From assembly GCA_029260795.1 (NCBI GenBank), contig JAJDCO010000046.1, forward strand, positions 1 through 59,181: a stretch of DNA of 59,181 nt, written 5' to 3'. The stretch comes from Planctomycetota bacterium (lineage in GTDB: Bacteria; Planctomycetota; OFTM77). The notes under the pieces were generated by a model that saw only the letters and a list, made by a program, of their open reading frames with translations, made no database searches and was not told where the DNA came from. Positions 16,995 to 25,629 of this stretch are shown here, piece after piece (position 1 is the stretch's first letter; each line of letters opens with the position of its first letter). The translations under genes and the position numbers were made by a program.

Positions 16995-18581
16995 CTACTC
17001 GTCGCGTACGACCGATCCGTCCGCGCGCAGGCGGTAGACCCAAATCGCGGGCACTCCCGTGCGGTCCCGAATGACCGGGAGGCACTCGTAAAGCGCGCTT
17101 CGCCGGATCGTGCGCAGGCCGGGGTCGTCTGGGTATCGAGCCAAGATGAATCGATGGCACACGAAGTAGTCGTACCGTCCGGCCTCGATGTCCGCGACCT
17201 GATCGTCGGTGAGGTTTCCGATCGGAGCGGCCTCGATGCGATGGTCGGGCAAGTACTGCCGCATCACGCTGGCGTACTGCACAAGTCCGCGGGAGTCCTC
17301 ATCAAAGTGCTCGAGGATGGTGTCGCGGGCGAGGTGATAGCCGAGCAAGCCGGGCCGCGCTTCGAATCCGCGAGCCATTCCGGTCCAGGTCGCGGCGAGG
17401 ATCACCACGCCGGCGAATGTTCCGCCGAGCGCGGGACGGCGCTGCACGACCTGGGCGAGCCACCAGCCGATCACGATACTCATGAGGGCGACCGCGTGGG
17501 CACCGTAGCGGACGAGAAACGTGTGCTGGCGGAAAAGCACGACCAAGTAGACGCTGCAGAAGATGGCCGCCGGCCCGAACGCACGCCCCATCCAACCCCG
17601 ACGAGACATCGTGATCAGCGTCACCGCCGCCAACACGAAAGCGATGCCGAACGCAGGCGCGAAGTCCCCGAACCAGCGCAGCCAGGTGTCGAGCGGGAGG
17701 TGATACACGGTCTTGCCGTCCACCAGAGTCGGGTGACCGGCCCGCGCGTACTCGATCGCGTAGTAGCCGAAGTTCAAGATCGCGTTCCCGCGGATCAACC
17801 CGCCCGGCCACAGGACGAAGTAGACGGCCGCCAACAGACCGACCGCCTTCCAAAGGGTCCGACTCACGTGCAGTCCCCAACCGGCGATCCGCAACCCCTC
17901 GGCTTGCCGTGCGAAGCGCAGCCACGGGCTGCGAGCTGCCAGCAGGCACAGAACGACCGTCAGCCCGCTGATGACGCCGTACTCCATCATGAGACCTTGG
18001 AGTGCGACCAGGACCGCGACGACATAGAGATCGCGGGGCCTCTCGGTCTGAATCGCTCGCGTCAAGAACAGCACGATCGCGACCAGGAGCAGCACCGAGA
18101 CCGGATGCATGTTGAAGATCTTGCAGGCCTCGACGTGGAACGGCATCGCCGCCAACAGCGCGGCGGCGAACGGACCCGGCAGCCCTTGCCACGCCGGCGC
18201 GATCCGACCCGCAAACCACAGCAGCACCACCGTCCCCAACCCGGCGATCAAGCTGACCAGGCGCAGCGCCGTCTCGCTGTCCCCGACCAGGCCGCTCCAG
18301 AGAATCATCAGGTACTCGAGACCCGGCGGATGGCGATGCCGGATTCGATTGACATCGGACGGACCATCCGGCGTCTCGACCGCCAGATCCAGCGCATTCG
18401 CCACGAACCCGAAAGACGCGGCGTACAAATAGTCGGCCTCGTCGAGATCCCAGGGCTCTCCGAGCCAATGCCATCTCGGGAAGAAACCGATCGACAGGAC
18501 GACGAGCAACGCGACCAAGGACCAGGCCCTTCGCCAGCGCATCGGCGGCTCACCGCTCATGGTGGTCGCGTCAGATCTCAC
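16995..18581 (-). CDS. GT39-type polytopic membrane glycosyltransferase
   Basis: 528 residues with about ten or more hydrophobic helices. Starts at GTG 18581 (ggagag upstream); ATG 18560 is an alternative. The first periplasmic loop carries the Asp-Glu motif (EPWDLDEADYLY) and a conserved RHRHPPG patch, typical of dolichyl/polyprenyl-phosphate-mannose protein mannosyltransferase or ArnT-like enzymes (GT-C fold). The C-terminal about 110 residues are soluble (FVCHRFILARYPDD). Predicted inner-membrane enzyme using a polyprenyl-phosphate sugar; acceptor unknown. Followed by miaE with a 93-bp gap. Confidence 0.75.
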   Translation of the reverse strand: MRSDATTMSGEPPMRWRRAWSLVALLVVLSIGFFPRWHWLGEPWDLDEADYLYAASFGFVANALDLAVETPDGPSDVNRIRHRHPPGLEYLMILWSGLVGDSETALRLVSLIAGLGTVVLLWFAGRIAPAWQGLPGPFAAALLAAMPFHVEACKIFNMHPVSVLLLVAIVLFLTRAIQTERPRDLYVVAVLVALQGLMMEYGVISGLTVVLCLLAARSPWLRFARQAEGLRIAGWGLHVSRTLWKAVGLLAAVYFVLWPGGLIRGNAILNFGYYAIEYARAGHPTLVDGKTVYHLPLDTWLRWFGDFAPAFGIAFVLAAVTLITMSRRGWMGRAFGPAAIFCSVYLVVLFRQHTFLVRYGAHAVALMSIVIGWWLAQVVQRRPALGGTFAGVVILAATWTGMARGFEARPGLLGYHLARDTILEHFDEDSRGLVQYASVMRQYLPDHRIEAAPIGNLTDDQVADIEAGRYDYFVCHRFILARYPDDPGLRTIRRSALYECLPVIRDRTGVPAIWVYRLRADGSVVRDE

Positions 18582-18880
18582 CGGATTTCGCTCTCTCCGT
18601 TCACGAAGACTCTCGGTTCCGGGATCGCCCGCTCGTTCTCATCGGTGTGCAGTCAAGCCGGTCTGGATCGCTCACTCTGGAAAAACACCCACGGCCCGAT
18701 CCTCCCTTTTCCCGGAACTCCGGTGGGCGGGCCATCCTAGCGGTCCTTCGAAATCCCGCGCAAGACCGATTCGAATGGGCGCAGAGCACGCGCCCCCCAG
18801 AAAGCCGGCCGGTCCCGGCCTGCGGGTCCCGCTCGCCGATGCCGGGATCCCGTCGAACATGAGAGGATTCTCCCCGACCG
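18582..18880. other. Intergenic region upstream of tRNA-Sec
   Basis: No convincing gene, RNA or repeat was seen. It separates the start of the minus-strand glycosyltransferase from the tRNA-Sec promoter and should carry the glycosyltransferase promoter on its minus strand. Confidence 0.5.
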
Positions 18881-18908
18881 TTGACCGCGCGCGGCCGGCG
18901 ATTATCAT
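18881..18908 (+). promoter_or_regulatory. Predicted sigma-70-type promoter of tRNA-Sec
   Basis: The -35 box ttgacc (18881-18886) and -10 box tatcat (18903-18908) are separated by 16 bp. The expected transcription start is near 18915, leaving a leader of about 35 nt before the tRNA. Both boxes deviate from consensus by one position. Confidence 0.65.
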
Positions 18909-18950
18909 GCGAGTCGCCCGACCGGGACACCGGCGGCCGGGTGCTGTCTT

Positions 18951-19046
18951 GGGAGTGGATCGGTGCTGGTGTGCCGCGCGGACTTCAAATCCGTTGTGGG
19001 GTCATCACAGGCCCCGGGTGGGTTCGATTCCCATGCACTCCCGCCA
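18951..19046 (+). tRNA. selC: tRNA-Sec (anticodon UCA)
   Basis: A 96-nt selenocysteine tRNA. The acceptor GGGAGTGG pairs with GCACTCCC (seven pairs plus a G-G at position 8). The 6-bp D stem has a TGGT loop, and the anticodon arm is CGGA-CTTCAAA-TCCG with TCA in the loop. A long variable arm (GGGG...CCCC) follows, then T arm TGGG-TTCGATT-CCCA, discriminator G and encoded CCA. The long extra arm, extended acceptor and UCA anticodon are diagnostic. Convergent with selD, whose stop lies 29 bp downstream. Confidence 0.96.
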
Positions 19047-19055
19047 AGCTCCTCC

Positions 19056-19072
19056 CTCCTCGAAAAGAGGAG
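19056..19072. terminator. Hairpin between tRNA-Sec and the convergent selD end
   Basis: Stem ctcctc/gaggag with loop gaaaa immediately after the encoded CCA of tRNA-Sec and just before the selD stop. There is no clear T-run in the plus direction, so termination function is plausible but unproven. It may aid 3' processing of the tRNA. Confidence 0.4.
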
Positions 19073-19074
19073 CG

Positions 19075-20121
19075 TCAGGTGAGGACGACGTCGGCGTCGC
19101 CGGCGGCTTCCACGGTGCCGATGCGGGCGCGTGTCGCGACTCCGTGCTCGGCGAGCGCCTTCTCGAGAGCCTCGGCGAGGTCGGGGCGGACGGCGATGAG
19201 CAGGCCGCCCGAGGTCTCGGCGTCGTAGGCCAGCCCGGCCCGCACGGGATCTGCCGAATCGAGGATGAGCACCGAGCCCGCGAGCTGCTCTTGCCCCCGG
19301 CACGAGCCGCCGGACATCAGGCCGCGCGCGGCCAGCTCCTCGGCTCTCTCGAAGAACGGCAAGGCCCCGGAATCGAAGCGGAGACACACGCCGCTCGCTC
19401 GCGCCACATTGCGCCCGTGACCGAGAAGGCCGAAGCCCGTGATGTCGGTCGCGGCATGCACCCCGACGGACATCATCGCCTGGCAGGCGGCCTGATTGAG
19501 CGTGGCCATCTGATCCGCCGCCGCGTTTCCAAGTTCTTCGTCGATGGCGCGCTTCTTGATCGCCGTGCTCAGCGTCCCCATCCCCAGTGGCTTCGTCAGG
19601 AACAACACGTCGCCGGGCCGCGCGCCCGCATTGGTGACCATCTTGGCCGGATCGACGGTGCCGGTCACGGCCAGGCCGTACTTGACCTCGGAGTCGACCA
19701 CCGAGTGTCCGCCCACGACCACGCCACCGCCCTCCATCACCTTCTTGGCTCCACCGCGCAGGATCTCGCCCAGCAGCTCGGGATCGAGCTTCTTCGGGAA
19801 GCCGACGATATTGAGCGCCGTGAGCACACGCCCCCCCTTGGCGTACACGTCCGAGAGCGCGTTCGCGGCAGCGATCTGCCCAAAGCGGTACGGGTCGTCC
19901 ACCATCGGCGGAAAGAAGTCCACCGTCTGAACGAGAGCCGTGTGCTCGTCGATCCGGTAGATCCCGGCATCGTCGAGCGCATCCGCCCCGACCAGCAGAT
20001 TCGGATCATCGGGAATTGGCATCCGACGCAGCACCTGCGTCAACGTCCCTTGCGGGATCTTGGCCGCTCAGCCGGCCGAGGACGAGTACTGCGTCAGTCG
20101 GATCTTGCGATTACGGAACAT
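19075..20121 (-). CDS. selD: Selenide, water dikinase SelD, itself a selenoprotein (UGA = Sec18)
   Basis: The frame starts at ATG 20121 and reads MFRNRKIRLTQYSSSAG, an in-frame TGA (20070-20068), then AAKIPQGTLTQVLRR. The TGA is exactly at the catalytic Cys/Sec of SelD (E. coli Cys17), followed by the essential Lys (Lys21 here). Together with selA and tRNA-Sec this makes read-through as selenocysteine almost certain, giving a 348-residue protein, the family's normal length. Other family features: GADALDDAG, GGHSVVDSEVKYG, TDITGFGLLGH. SelD makes selenophosphate from selenide and ATP. Standard gene callers begin at 20043 and lose the catalytic residue. It lies 48 bp downstream of selA on the same strand. 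Confidence 0.95.
20046..20057 (-). promoter_or_regulatory. Candidate bacterial SECIS hairpin in selD
   Basis: Starting 10 nt after the UGA, a TCCC/GGGA stem with a GCAA loop can form. Bacterial SECIS elements are small hairpins downstream of the UGA with a G early in the apical loop, which fits. The stem is short and the spacing is at the low end, so this is a tentative assignment. Confidence 0.4.
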
Positions 20122-20169
20122 CATTCCTCATGGGAGTGAAATCGGTGTGACCATCACACGCGCGTCATT

Positions 20170-21573
20170 CTAGCGCCGGTTCGGGCCCGGTGCCTCCAGC
20201 ACTTCGATCAGAGCACTCGCGACCTCGGACACCTCGTCCTCGCGAATGGTCCGAAGATCGAGCAGGAGGCGGTCGTGCTGCACCCGACCGTAGATTGGCA
20301 GGGCCCGCAGGCGCAGTGCCCTCGCCCAGGCCGCGGCACCGCGCTCGCCGGGCGAGATGGCCAAAGCAAAGGACGGCAGATCCCGCCCCGGCACCGAGCC
20401 ACTCCCGGCCTGCGCCTCACTCGGCACGACCGCGATCGGTGCTTCGGGATGTCGCTCCCGAATCACTCGCTCCAGGCGCTCGGCGCGCACACGCAGGACG
20501 TCCGGCTCGGCACTCAACATCGCCAGCGTCGGAATCTCCCGACGCGCGACCTCGGGATCCCGGTAGAGAAGCAGCGTCTCGGCCAAGGCCAAGAGCGTGA
20601 ACTTGTCGAGACGGACGGCCCGGTACAGGGGGTCCTGACGCAACCGCTCGATCAAATCGGCGCGCCCGATCAGAATGCCGGACTGGGGTCCGCCGAGAAG
20701 CTTGTCGCCACTGAAGCAGATCAAGTCCGCGCCCGCCTCGACGCCTTCCGCGACCGTCGGCTCGCCGGGCAGACCGACCGACTCGGGCGGCAGCAACAGT
20801 CCCGATCCCAGGTCCCAAACCACCGGCACATCATGCTCGCGGCCCAGGGCGACCAGCTCGGCGAGCGGCGGATGATGATGAAAACCCACCACCCGGAAGT
20901 TGGAGGTGTGCACCTGCATGATCAGGCCAGTCTCGGGCCCGATACGCTTCTGATAGTCTCTCCCATAAACCCGATTGGTGGCTCCCACCTCGACCAGACG
21001 TGCTCCGGAGGCCTCCATGACGTCGGGCATCCGGTACGAGCCGCCGATCTCGACGAGCTCGCCGCGGGCGACGATCACCTCGCGGCCGAAGGCGAGGGCG
21101 CGCAGCATGAGCAGCGTCGCGGCGGCGTTGTTGTTGACGACCAAGGCGCTCTCGGCCCCCGTCAGCTCCGAGAGGTGATCGGCGACCCAACGCTCACGGC
21201 GACCTCGGCCGCCCGTATCGGGATCGACCTCGACCGAGGCGAAGCCGCTCAGCTCTCGGCCGACGGCATCGACGACAGCCTCGGCGTAGACGGCTCGGCC
21301 CAGCCCGGTATGCAGCACGACCCCGGTACCGTTGATGACGCGGCAGACCTTGCGCCGATCCCGCCGCTTCAGCTCGCCTTCGATGCGATACACCAGTCGA
21401 CCGATCTCGGTCTCGACGTCCCCGGGGTGTCCACCACCGTCCCGGAGCTCCCGGCGACGCCGCTCCAGCGCTCGGCGGATCCGACCGACCGCCGCTTCAC
21501 GCCCCAAGCGCTCGAGCAGGGCGCCGAAAGCCACCGACCGCAGCACGGCATCGACAGCCGGCAACGCCCTCAT
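20170..21573 (-). CDS. selA: L-seryl-tRNA(Sec) selenium transferase SelA
   Basis: 467 residues from Met at 21573 (MRALPAVDAVLRSVAF), which matches the usual SelA N-terminus; an upstream extension to 21831 is low-complexity and discarded. SelA is a PLP enzyme that converts Ser-tRNA(Sec) to Sec-tRNA(Sec) with selenophosphate. Visible features: NGTGVVLHTGLGRA, ESALVVNNNAAATLL, HTSNFRVVGF, VVWDLGSGLL, and the PLP lysine in FSGDKLLGGPQSG (Lys291). First gene of a selA-selD operon, divergent from recJ with 236 bp between starts. Confidence 0.95.
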   Translation of the reverse strand: MRALPAVDAVLRSVAFGALLERLGREAAVGRIRRALERRRRELRDGGGHPGDVETEIGRLVYRIEGELKRRDRRKVCRVINGTGVVLHTGLGRAVYAEAVVDAVGRELSGFASVEVDPDTGGRGRRERWVADHLSELTGAESALVVNNNAAATLLMLRALAFGREVIVARGELVEIGGSYRMPDVMEASGARLVEVGATNRVYGRDYQKRIGPETGLIMQVHTSNFRVVGFHHHPPLAELVALGREHDVPVVWDLGSGLLLPPESVGLPGEPTVAEGVEAGADLICFSGDKLLGGPQSGILIGRADLIERLRQDPLYRAVRLDKFTLLALAETLLLYRDPEVARREIPTLAMLSAEPDVLRVRAERLERVIRERHPEAPIAVVPSEAQAGSGSVPGRDLPSFALAISPGERGAAAWARALRLRALPIYGRVQHDRLLLDLRTIREDEVSEVASALIEVLEAPGPNRR

Positions 21574-21809
21574 TCGTTCACTGGATTCGCCCACGATTCT
21601 CCGCCGTCCCGAGCTGGCCGCCCTCGCGGGCGATCGTGCGTTCGCCACCGGCGCCAAGCTAACCGGGGCGTCGACGGGCGGCAAGCGAGGCCCCCTGCGG
21701 TCGGCTCGGAAAACCTGGAGACTCGCCGGCCACCAGCTGGCAGACTCGATTCGGGGAGCGGGACCAACCCGCCGCTGGAGTCGCCGGTAGCTACCAGGGA
21801 GCGATCCGC

Positions 21810-23594
21810 ATGGCGCGAGACAACGGGGCATCGTCGGGCACGAGCGCCGTGCCGGCGCGGGCGGTCACATCGAAGAAGCGCTGGACCTTCCACCCTCAGC
21901 AGCGCGAGCTCGCCGAACGTCTCGGGAGCTCACTCGAGATCTCGACCTCGATCGCCCAGCTCCTGGTCAACCGCGGGATTCGGGATGTCGACACGGCGCG
22001 TAGTTTCCTCTCGCCGACCTTGCGCGAGCTTCATGATCCGTTCCTGCTGAAGGACATGACTCGGGCCGCCGACCGCGTCCGGGACGCGATCCGCCGCAAG
22101 GAGAAGATCCTCGTCTTCGGAGACTATGACGTCGATGGCGTCTCCGGCACGACCTTGCTCCTCCAGTTCCTCCGCTTCTCGCGCGCAAAGGCCGACTTCC
22201 TGATCCCGAATCGCCTGACCGACGGCTACGGGCTCAGTCCGGAAGCGGTGACAAAGATCCACGATCGGGGCGCCCAGCTCGTCATCACGGTGGACAACGG
22301 CGTGAGCGCGGTCGACGAGATCGCCGAGCTGAAGCGCCACGGCATCGACACCGTGATCTGTGATCATCACCAGGTCGGCGACGTGCTGCCGCCCGCCGTC
22401 GCCGTACTCAATCATCAACGCACGGATTGCGATTACCCCAATCAAGCCTTGTGCGGTGTGGGTGTGGCATTCAAGCTCTGCTGGGCCGCGGCGCAACGCC
22501 TCTCCGATCAGAGCCGCGTCTCGCCCGAGTTTCGCGACTTCCTGCTGGACGCCATGGCCTGGGTCAGCCTGGGCACGATCACCGACGTCGTCACGTTGAC
22601 GGGCGAGAATCGCATCCTCGCCAAGTACGGGATGTGGGCGATCCAAGGCTCCAAGAGCCCGGGGCTCAAGGCGCTGCTCGAGGTCAGCGGCGTGCGCGAT
22701 CGCGCGGTACGCGCCGAAGACATCGGCTTTCGCCTCGGGCCGCGCCTCAATGCCGCCGGACGCCTGGGATACGCCGAGAAGGCGATCCGCTTGCTGACGA
22801 CCGAGAGCGCCGACGAAGCCAAGAACCTCGCCCAAGAGCTCGAGGACGCGAACCTGAAGCGGCGCGAGATCGAGCGTGAGATCCTGGAGTCCGCACGCGA
22901 GCGCGTCCTGAGCGATCCCAATCAGACTCGCAAGAGCATCTTGGTCCTCGCCGACGACAGCTGGCACCTCGGCGTGGTCGGCATCGTCGCTTCACGAATC
23001 GTCGAGGAGTTCCATCGGCCGGTGGTACTGATCGCGCTCGATGGCGAGACAGGTCGCGGCTCGGGCCGCTCCGTTCCCGGCTTCGATCTGCACGCCGCGT
23101 TGTGTGAGGCGGGCGAGTACATGATCAGCTTCGGAGGCCATCCTGCCGCGGCCGGTGTGCACGTCGCGAGAGATCAGGTCGAGGCACTCACCGCGAGGCT
23201 CGAAGAAGTGGCCGAGCGTCGCGCCGACCCGAACGCCGGTCCCGTGCTCCACATCGACGCGGAGGTGCGGCTACCGTCCGTCGACACGCGACTGGTGAGA
23301 GACCTCGACCGACTGAGTCCCTTTGGACAGGGGAACCCGCGCCCGGTCTTCGCTTGCAGCGGAGTCCGACTCGCCGGTCCCCCGCGTCTCGTCGGTCGCG
23401 ACTCGAAGCATCTGTCGTTCTTGGTCAACCAGGGCCCTGCGACCTACAAGGCGATCGCCTTCGGCATGGGCGACCAGTACGACGCGCTGTGTGCGCACTC
23501 GGAGTCGTTCTCCATCGCCTTCACGCCGGTCGTCAACGAATGGCGCAATCAACGCACGCTCGAGCTCGAAGTGAGGGATTTGCGGTTCGACTGA
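21810..23594 (+). CDS. recJ: Single-stranded-DNA-specific exonuclease RecJ
   Basis: 594 residues, normal for RecJ, from ATG 21810 with agggag upstream. DHH-family 5'-3' exonuclease used in recombination and mismatch repair. Motifs: FGDYDVDG (Asp105 onward), VDNGVSAVDE, CDHHQVGDVLP (Asp185-His187), LDAMAWVSLGTITDVV, RLNAAGRLG, and the DHHA1 motif GRGSGRSVPGFDLHAAL with SFGGHPAAAGV. The C-terminal OB fold contains LSPFGQGNPRPVFA. Monocistronic; a repeat block follows the stop. Confidence 0.95.
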   Translation: MARDNGASSGTSAVPARAVTSKKRWTFHPQQRELAERLGSSLEISTSIAQLLVNRGIRDVDTARSFLSPTLRELHDPFLLKDMTRAADRVRDAIRRKEKILVFGDYDVDGVSGTTLLLQFLRFSRAKADFLIPNRLTDGYGLSPEAVTKIHDRGAQLVITVDNGVSAVDEIAELKRHGIDTVICDHHQVGDVLPPAVAVLNHQRTDCDYPNQALCGVGVAFKLCWAAAQRLSDQSRVSPEFRDFLLDAMAWVSLGTITDVVTLTGENRILAKYGMWAIQGSKSPGLKALLEVSGVRDRAVRAEDIGFRLGPRLNAAGRLGYAEKAIRLLTTESADEAKNLAQELEDANLKRREIEREILESARERVLSDPNQTRKSILVLADDSWHLGVVGIVASRIVEEFHRPVVLIALDGETGRGSGRSVPGFDLHAALCEAGEYMISFGGHPAAAGVHVARDQVEALTARLEEVAERRADPNAGPVLHIDAEVRLPSVDTRLVRDLDRLSPFGQGNPRPVFACSGVRLAGPPRLVGRDSKHLSFLVNQGPATYKAIAFGMGDQYDALCAHSESFSIAFTPVVNEWRNQRTLELEVRDLRFD

Positions 23595-23987
23595 CGGGCT
23601 GAGCGGACCCGGAGAGGCGCGGACTCCGAACCGGAGGGCGGACTTCAGTCCGCTGGAGGGTCCTTCGACGATGCGACGACGAACGAAGCGCTGGATGCTC
23701 TGGCCGGCTCGTCTCGCCTCAGCGGACGACCGAAGCCGCTTCGAAACCGGAGGGCGGACTTCATTTCAGTCCGCTGGAGGGTCCTTCGAATGTTCGTCGA
23801 TCACCGGGCGATCTCATCGATCGTAGGGTCGGGCGCGGCGCCGCTCGATCGAGCCGAAGCGAGTCGTGCGACCTCCCACCCGACTGAAGTCGGGCCTCCG
23901 AGGGGACAGTCTGGAAGCACTTCGTTTTGCAACGATGGTCTGAAGCCGGGCCTCCGAAGCGCCGCACGATCACCAGGAACGCGCTCC
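23595..23987. repeat. Palindromic repeat block between recJ and moaD-like gene (internal copy C)
   Basis: About 390 bp without a gene. Contains three palindromic units: around 23633-23660 (ggcggacttcagtccgc), around 23748-23780 (same core with a small insertion, cttcatttcag) and 23878-23896 (cccgactgaagtcggg). The two upstream units share cggagggcggactt and tccgctggagggtccttcg. The third is followed by a segment similar to 16229-16263. The block separates two convergent genes. Confidence 0.8.
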
Positions 23988-24248
23988 TCACCCGCCGCTG
24001 AGCGCGCCCAGAATGTGGAGCGTGTCGCGGGCCTGAACGCGCTGCTGGAGGTCGTGCACCATGGCATCATTGCAGTGCAGGTGAATGTGCGGGCGAATGC
24101 GGTCCTGCTCGTCCACGACCCGGAATCGCAGGCCCGGGAACTGGCGATCGAGATCCTTCAGGACGCCATCGACGGTGCGTCCGGTGGCCGTGACCTCGCC
24201 GCGCCCGCCGGTGTAGCTCTGCAGGATGCTTCCGAGGCAGACCTGCAT
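23988..24248 (-). CDS. MoaD/ThiS-family small protein
   Basis: 86 residues with a ubiquitin-like pattern (MQVCLGSILQSYTGGRGEV) and C-terminal Gly-Gly (ILGALSGG), the hallmark of sulfur-carrier proteins activated by adenylation or thiocarboxylation. It starts at ATG 24248, which shares its A with the stop of the upstream propeller gene (TGATG), so the two are translationally coupled. No moeB/thiF or moaE is near, so the sulfur acceptor or pathway is unknown. Confidence 0.85.
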   Translation of the reverse strand: MQVCLGSILQSYTGGRGEVTATGRTVDGVLKDLDRQFPGLRFRVVDEQDRIRPHIHLHCNDAMVHDLQQRVQARDTLHILGALSGG

Positions 24249-25429
24249 CACAGCCGCGCCGCCGAGATCGAGTAGATCTGGGGCAGGTGCTCGGCGATGC
24301 GCTCGAACGACTCGCCGCCGTTCGCGCCGCGCCAGATATCGCCGCTCGTCGTTCCGAAGACGAGAGCCGGCTGCGGGCGCACGTCTTCGACCGCGAAGCA
24401 CTGGCGCTTGACCGTCCACCAAGCGTGCTCCTTCGGCAAACCTGCGTCGAGTCGTTGCCAGCGCTTGCCGCCGTCCTGAGTGCGATAGACCGCGGCCCGG
24501 CCGTCCGGACTCGTCCGAGGCCAGCGCTCGGTGCCGTCCATCGGAAAGACCCAGACGGTGTTCGCATCCCGAGGATGGCCGGCGATCGGGAATCCGATGT
24601 CCCCCACTCGCTTCGGCATCTTTTTCCCGATGCGATCCCAGGTGTCGCCCGTGCGGCGGTCGAGGCGATAGATCCCACAGTGGTTCTGCTGGTACAGCAC
24701 ATCGGGATCGGCGGGATGGATGATCATGCAGTGCGGATCGTGACCGTACTCGCGGGGCGGCCCGGGAAAGAAGTCCATCGCCACACCGGCATTGAGCGGC
24801 GCCCACTTCTTGCCGCCGGTCGTGCTCTCGAAGGTGCCGCCTTGGGACATCGACAGGTAGAGGTGTTTCGGATCGCGGGGGTCGACACGGATGCTGTGCA
24901 GGAAGCTCCCGTCCGGCGTCCCCACTTGTCCCTGCCCACTCCATTTCCAATACGTGGGGTTGTGATTGAAGCCGTTGACTCCCTTCCAGGTGTCGCCGCC
25001 GTCCTCGCTGCGGAAGAGTCCCTGCGGCGACGTGCCCAAGTACCAGACACCGGGCTCTCTGGCATGCCCCGGGGCGAGGAAGAAGTTGACGGCGACCGAG
25101 ACACCACGCGAAGTGCCGTCGGCGCCGGGCTTCTTGCGACCGCGGGCCAACCTGGCAAACGCGGGCGGCCGCGAAGCCTCTCGCCAAGTGCGGCCGCGAT
25201 TGGTCGAGCGATAGACGGTGGGTCCGAGATGCCCCCCGGTCGACGTCATCAACAGGGTGCGGCCATCCCTCGGATCGAGACGAAAGTCGTGCACCTTCGA
25301 TCCGAGCCAGTGCGGGCCTTCGATCTCCCAGCGGCGCCCCTTCGACCAGACCAGGAAAGCACCTTTGGCCGTTCCGACGAGCAAGACTCGCCTGAGCGGC
25401 GCACGACGAGGACGCTTGGATGACGGCAT
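24248..25429 (-). CDS. BNR/sialidase-like (VPS10-type) beta-propeller protein
   Basis: 393 residues with repeated Asp-box (SxDxGxTW) motifs: RSTNRGRTW, RSEDGGDTWKG, ESTTGGKKWAP, RTQDGGKRWQ. No signal peptide or sialidase catalytic set (no Arg triad) is evident, so it is probably a cytoplasmic propeller and not a glycosidase. It also has HDPHCMIIHPADPDVLY and QQNHCGIYR, conserved-looking His/Cys patches. Overlaps the MoaD/ThiS-like gene by one base. I recall this pairing in other genomes but cannot verify here. Divergent from the DedA-like gene. Confidence 0.8.
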   Translation of the reverse strand: MPSSKRPRRAPLRRVLLVGTAKGAFLVWSKGRRWEIEGPHWLGSKVHDFRLDPRDGRTLLMTSTGGHLGPTVYRSTNRGRTWREASRPPAFARLARGRKKPGADGTSRGVSVAVNFFLAPGHAREPGVWYLGTSPQGLFRSEDGGDTWKGVNGFNHNPTYWKWSGQGQVGTPDGSFLHSIRVDPRDPKHLYLSMSQGGTFESTTGGKKWAPLNAGVAMDFFPGPPREYGHDPHCMIIHPADPDVLYQQNHCGIYRLDRRTGDTWDRIGKKMPKRVGDIGFPIAGHPRDANTVWVFPMDGTERWPRTSPDGRAAVYRTQDGGKRWQRLDAGLPKEHAWWTVKRQCFAVEDVRPQPALVFGTTSGDIWRGANGGESFERIAEHLPQIYSISAARL

Positions 25430-25629
25430 CGACGGGTCTCCGGGTTGAGGGTCGGCAGGTCGTCGGAAGATACCGCCAACGCGCTCCTCCTGACAAGCGC
25501 GCGAGGTCGACTCGATTCGCGCCCCTCGACGGCCCTTCGAAGTTCAGCGTTCGATGTTCCCCCGTCCTCCGGTAATCTGTGGCCCCTGATCCGCCCTTGG
25601 ACCCGAGCCGAGCGAAGAGCCACCGACCG

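Noticed and set aside
16428..18740. 770-codon plus-strand frame over miaE and the glycosyltransferase
   Set aside because: It spans two well-supported minus-strand genes and has a His/Asp/Arg/Gln-rich composition without motifs. It is antisense shadow.
20170..21831. selA extended to 21831
   Set aside because: The extra 86 residues are Arg/Pro/Ala-rich and outside the SelA family start. MRALPAVDAV at 21573 matches the usual N-terminus.
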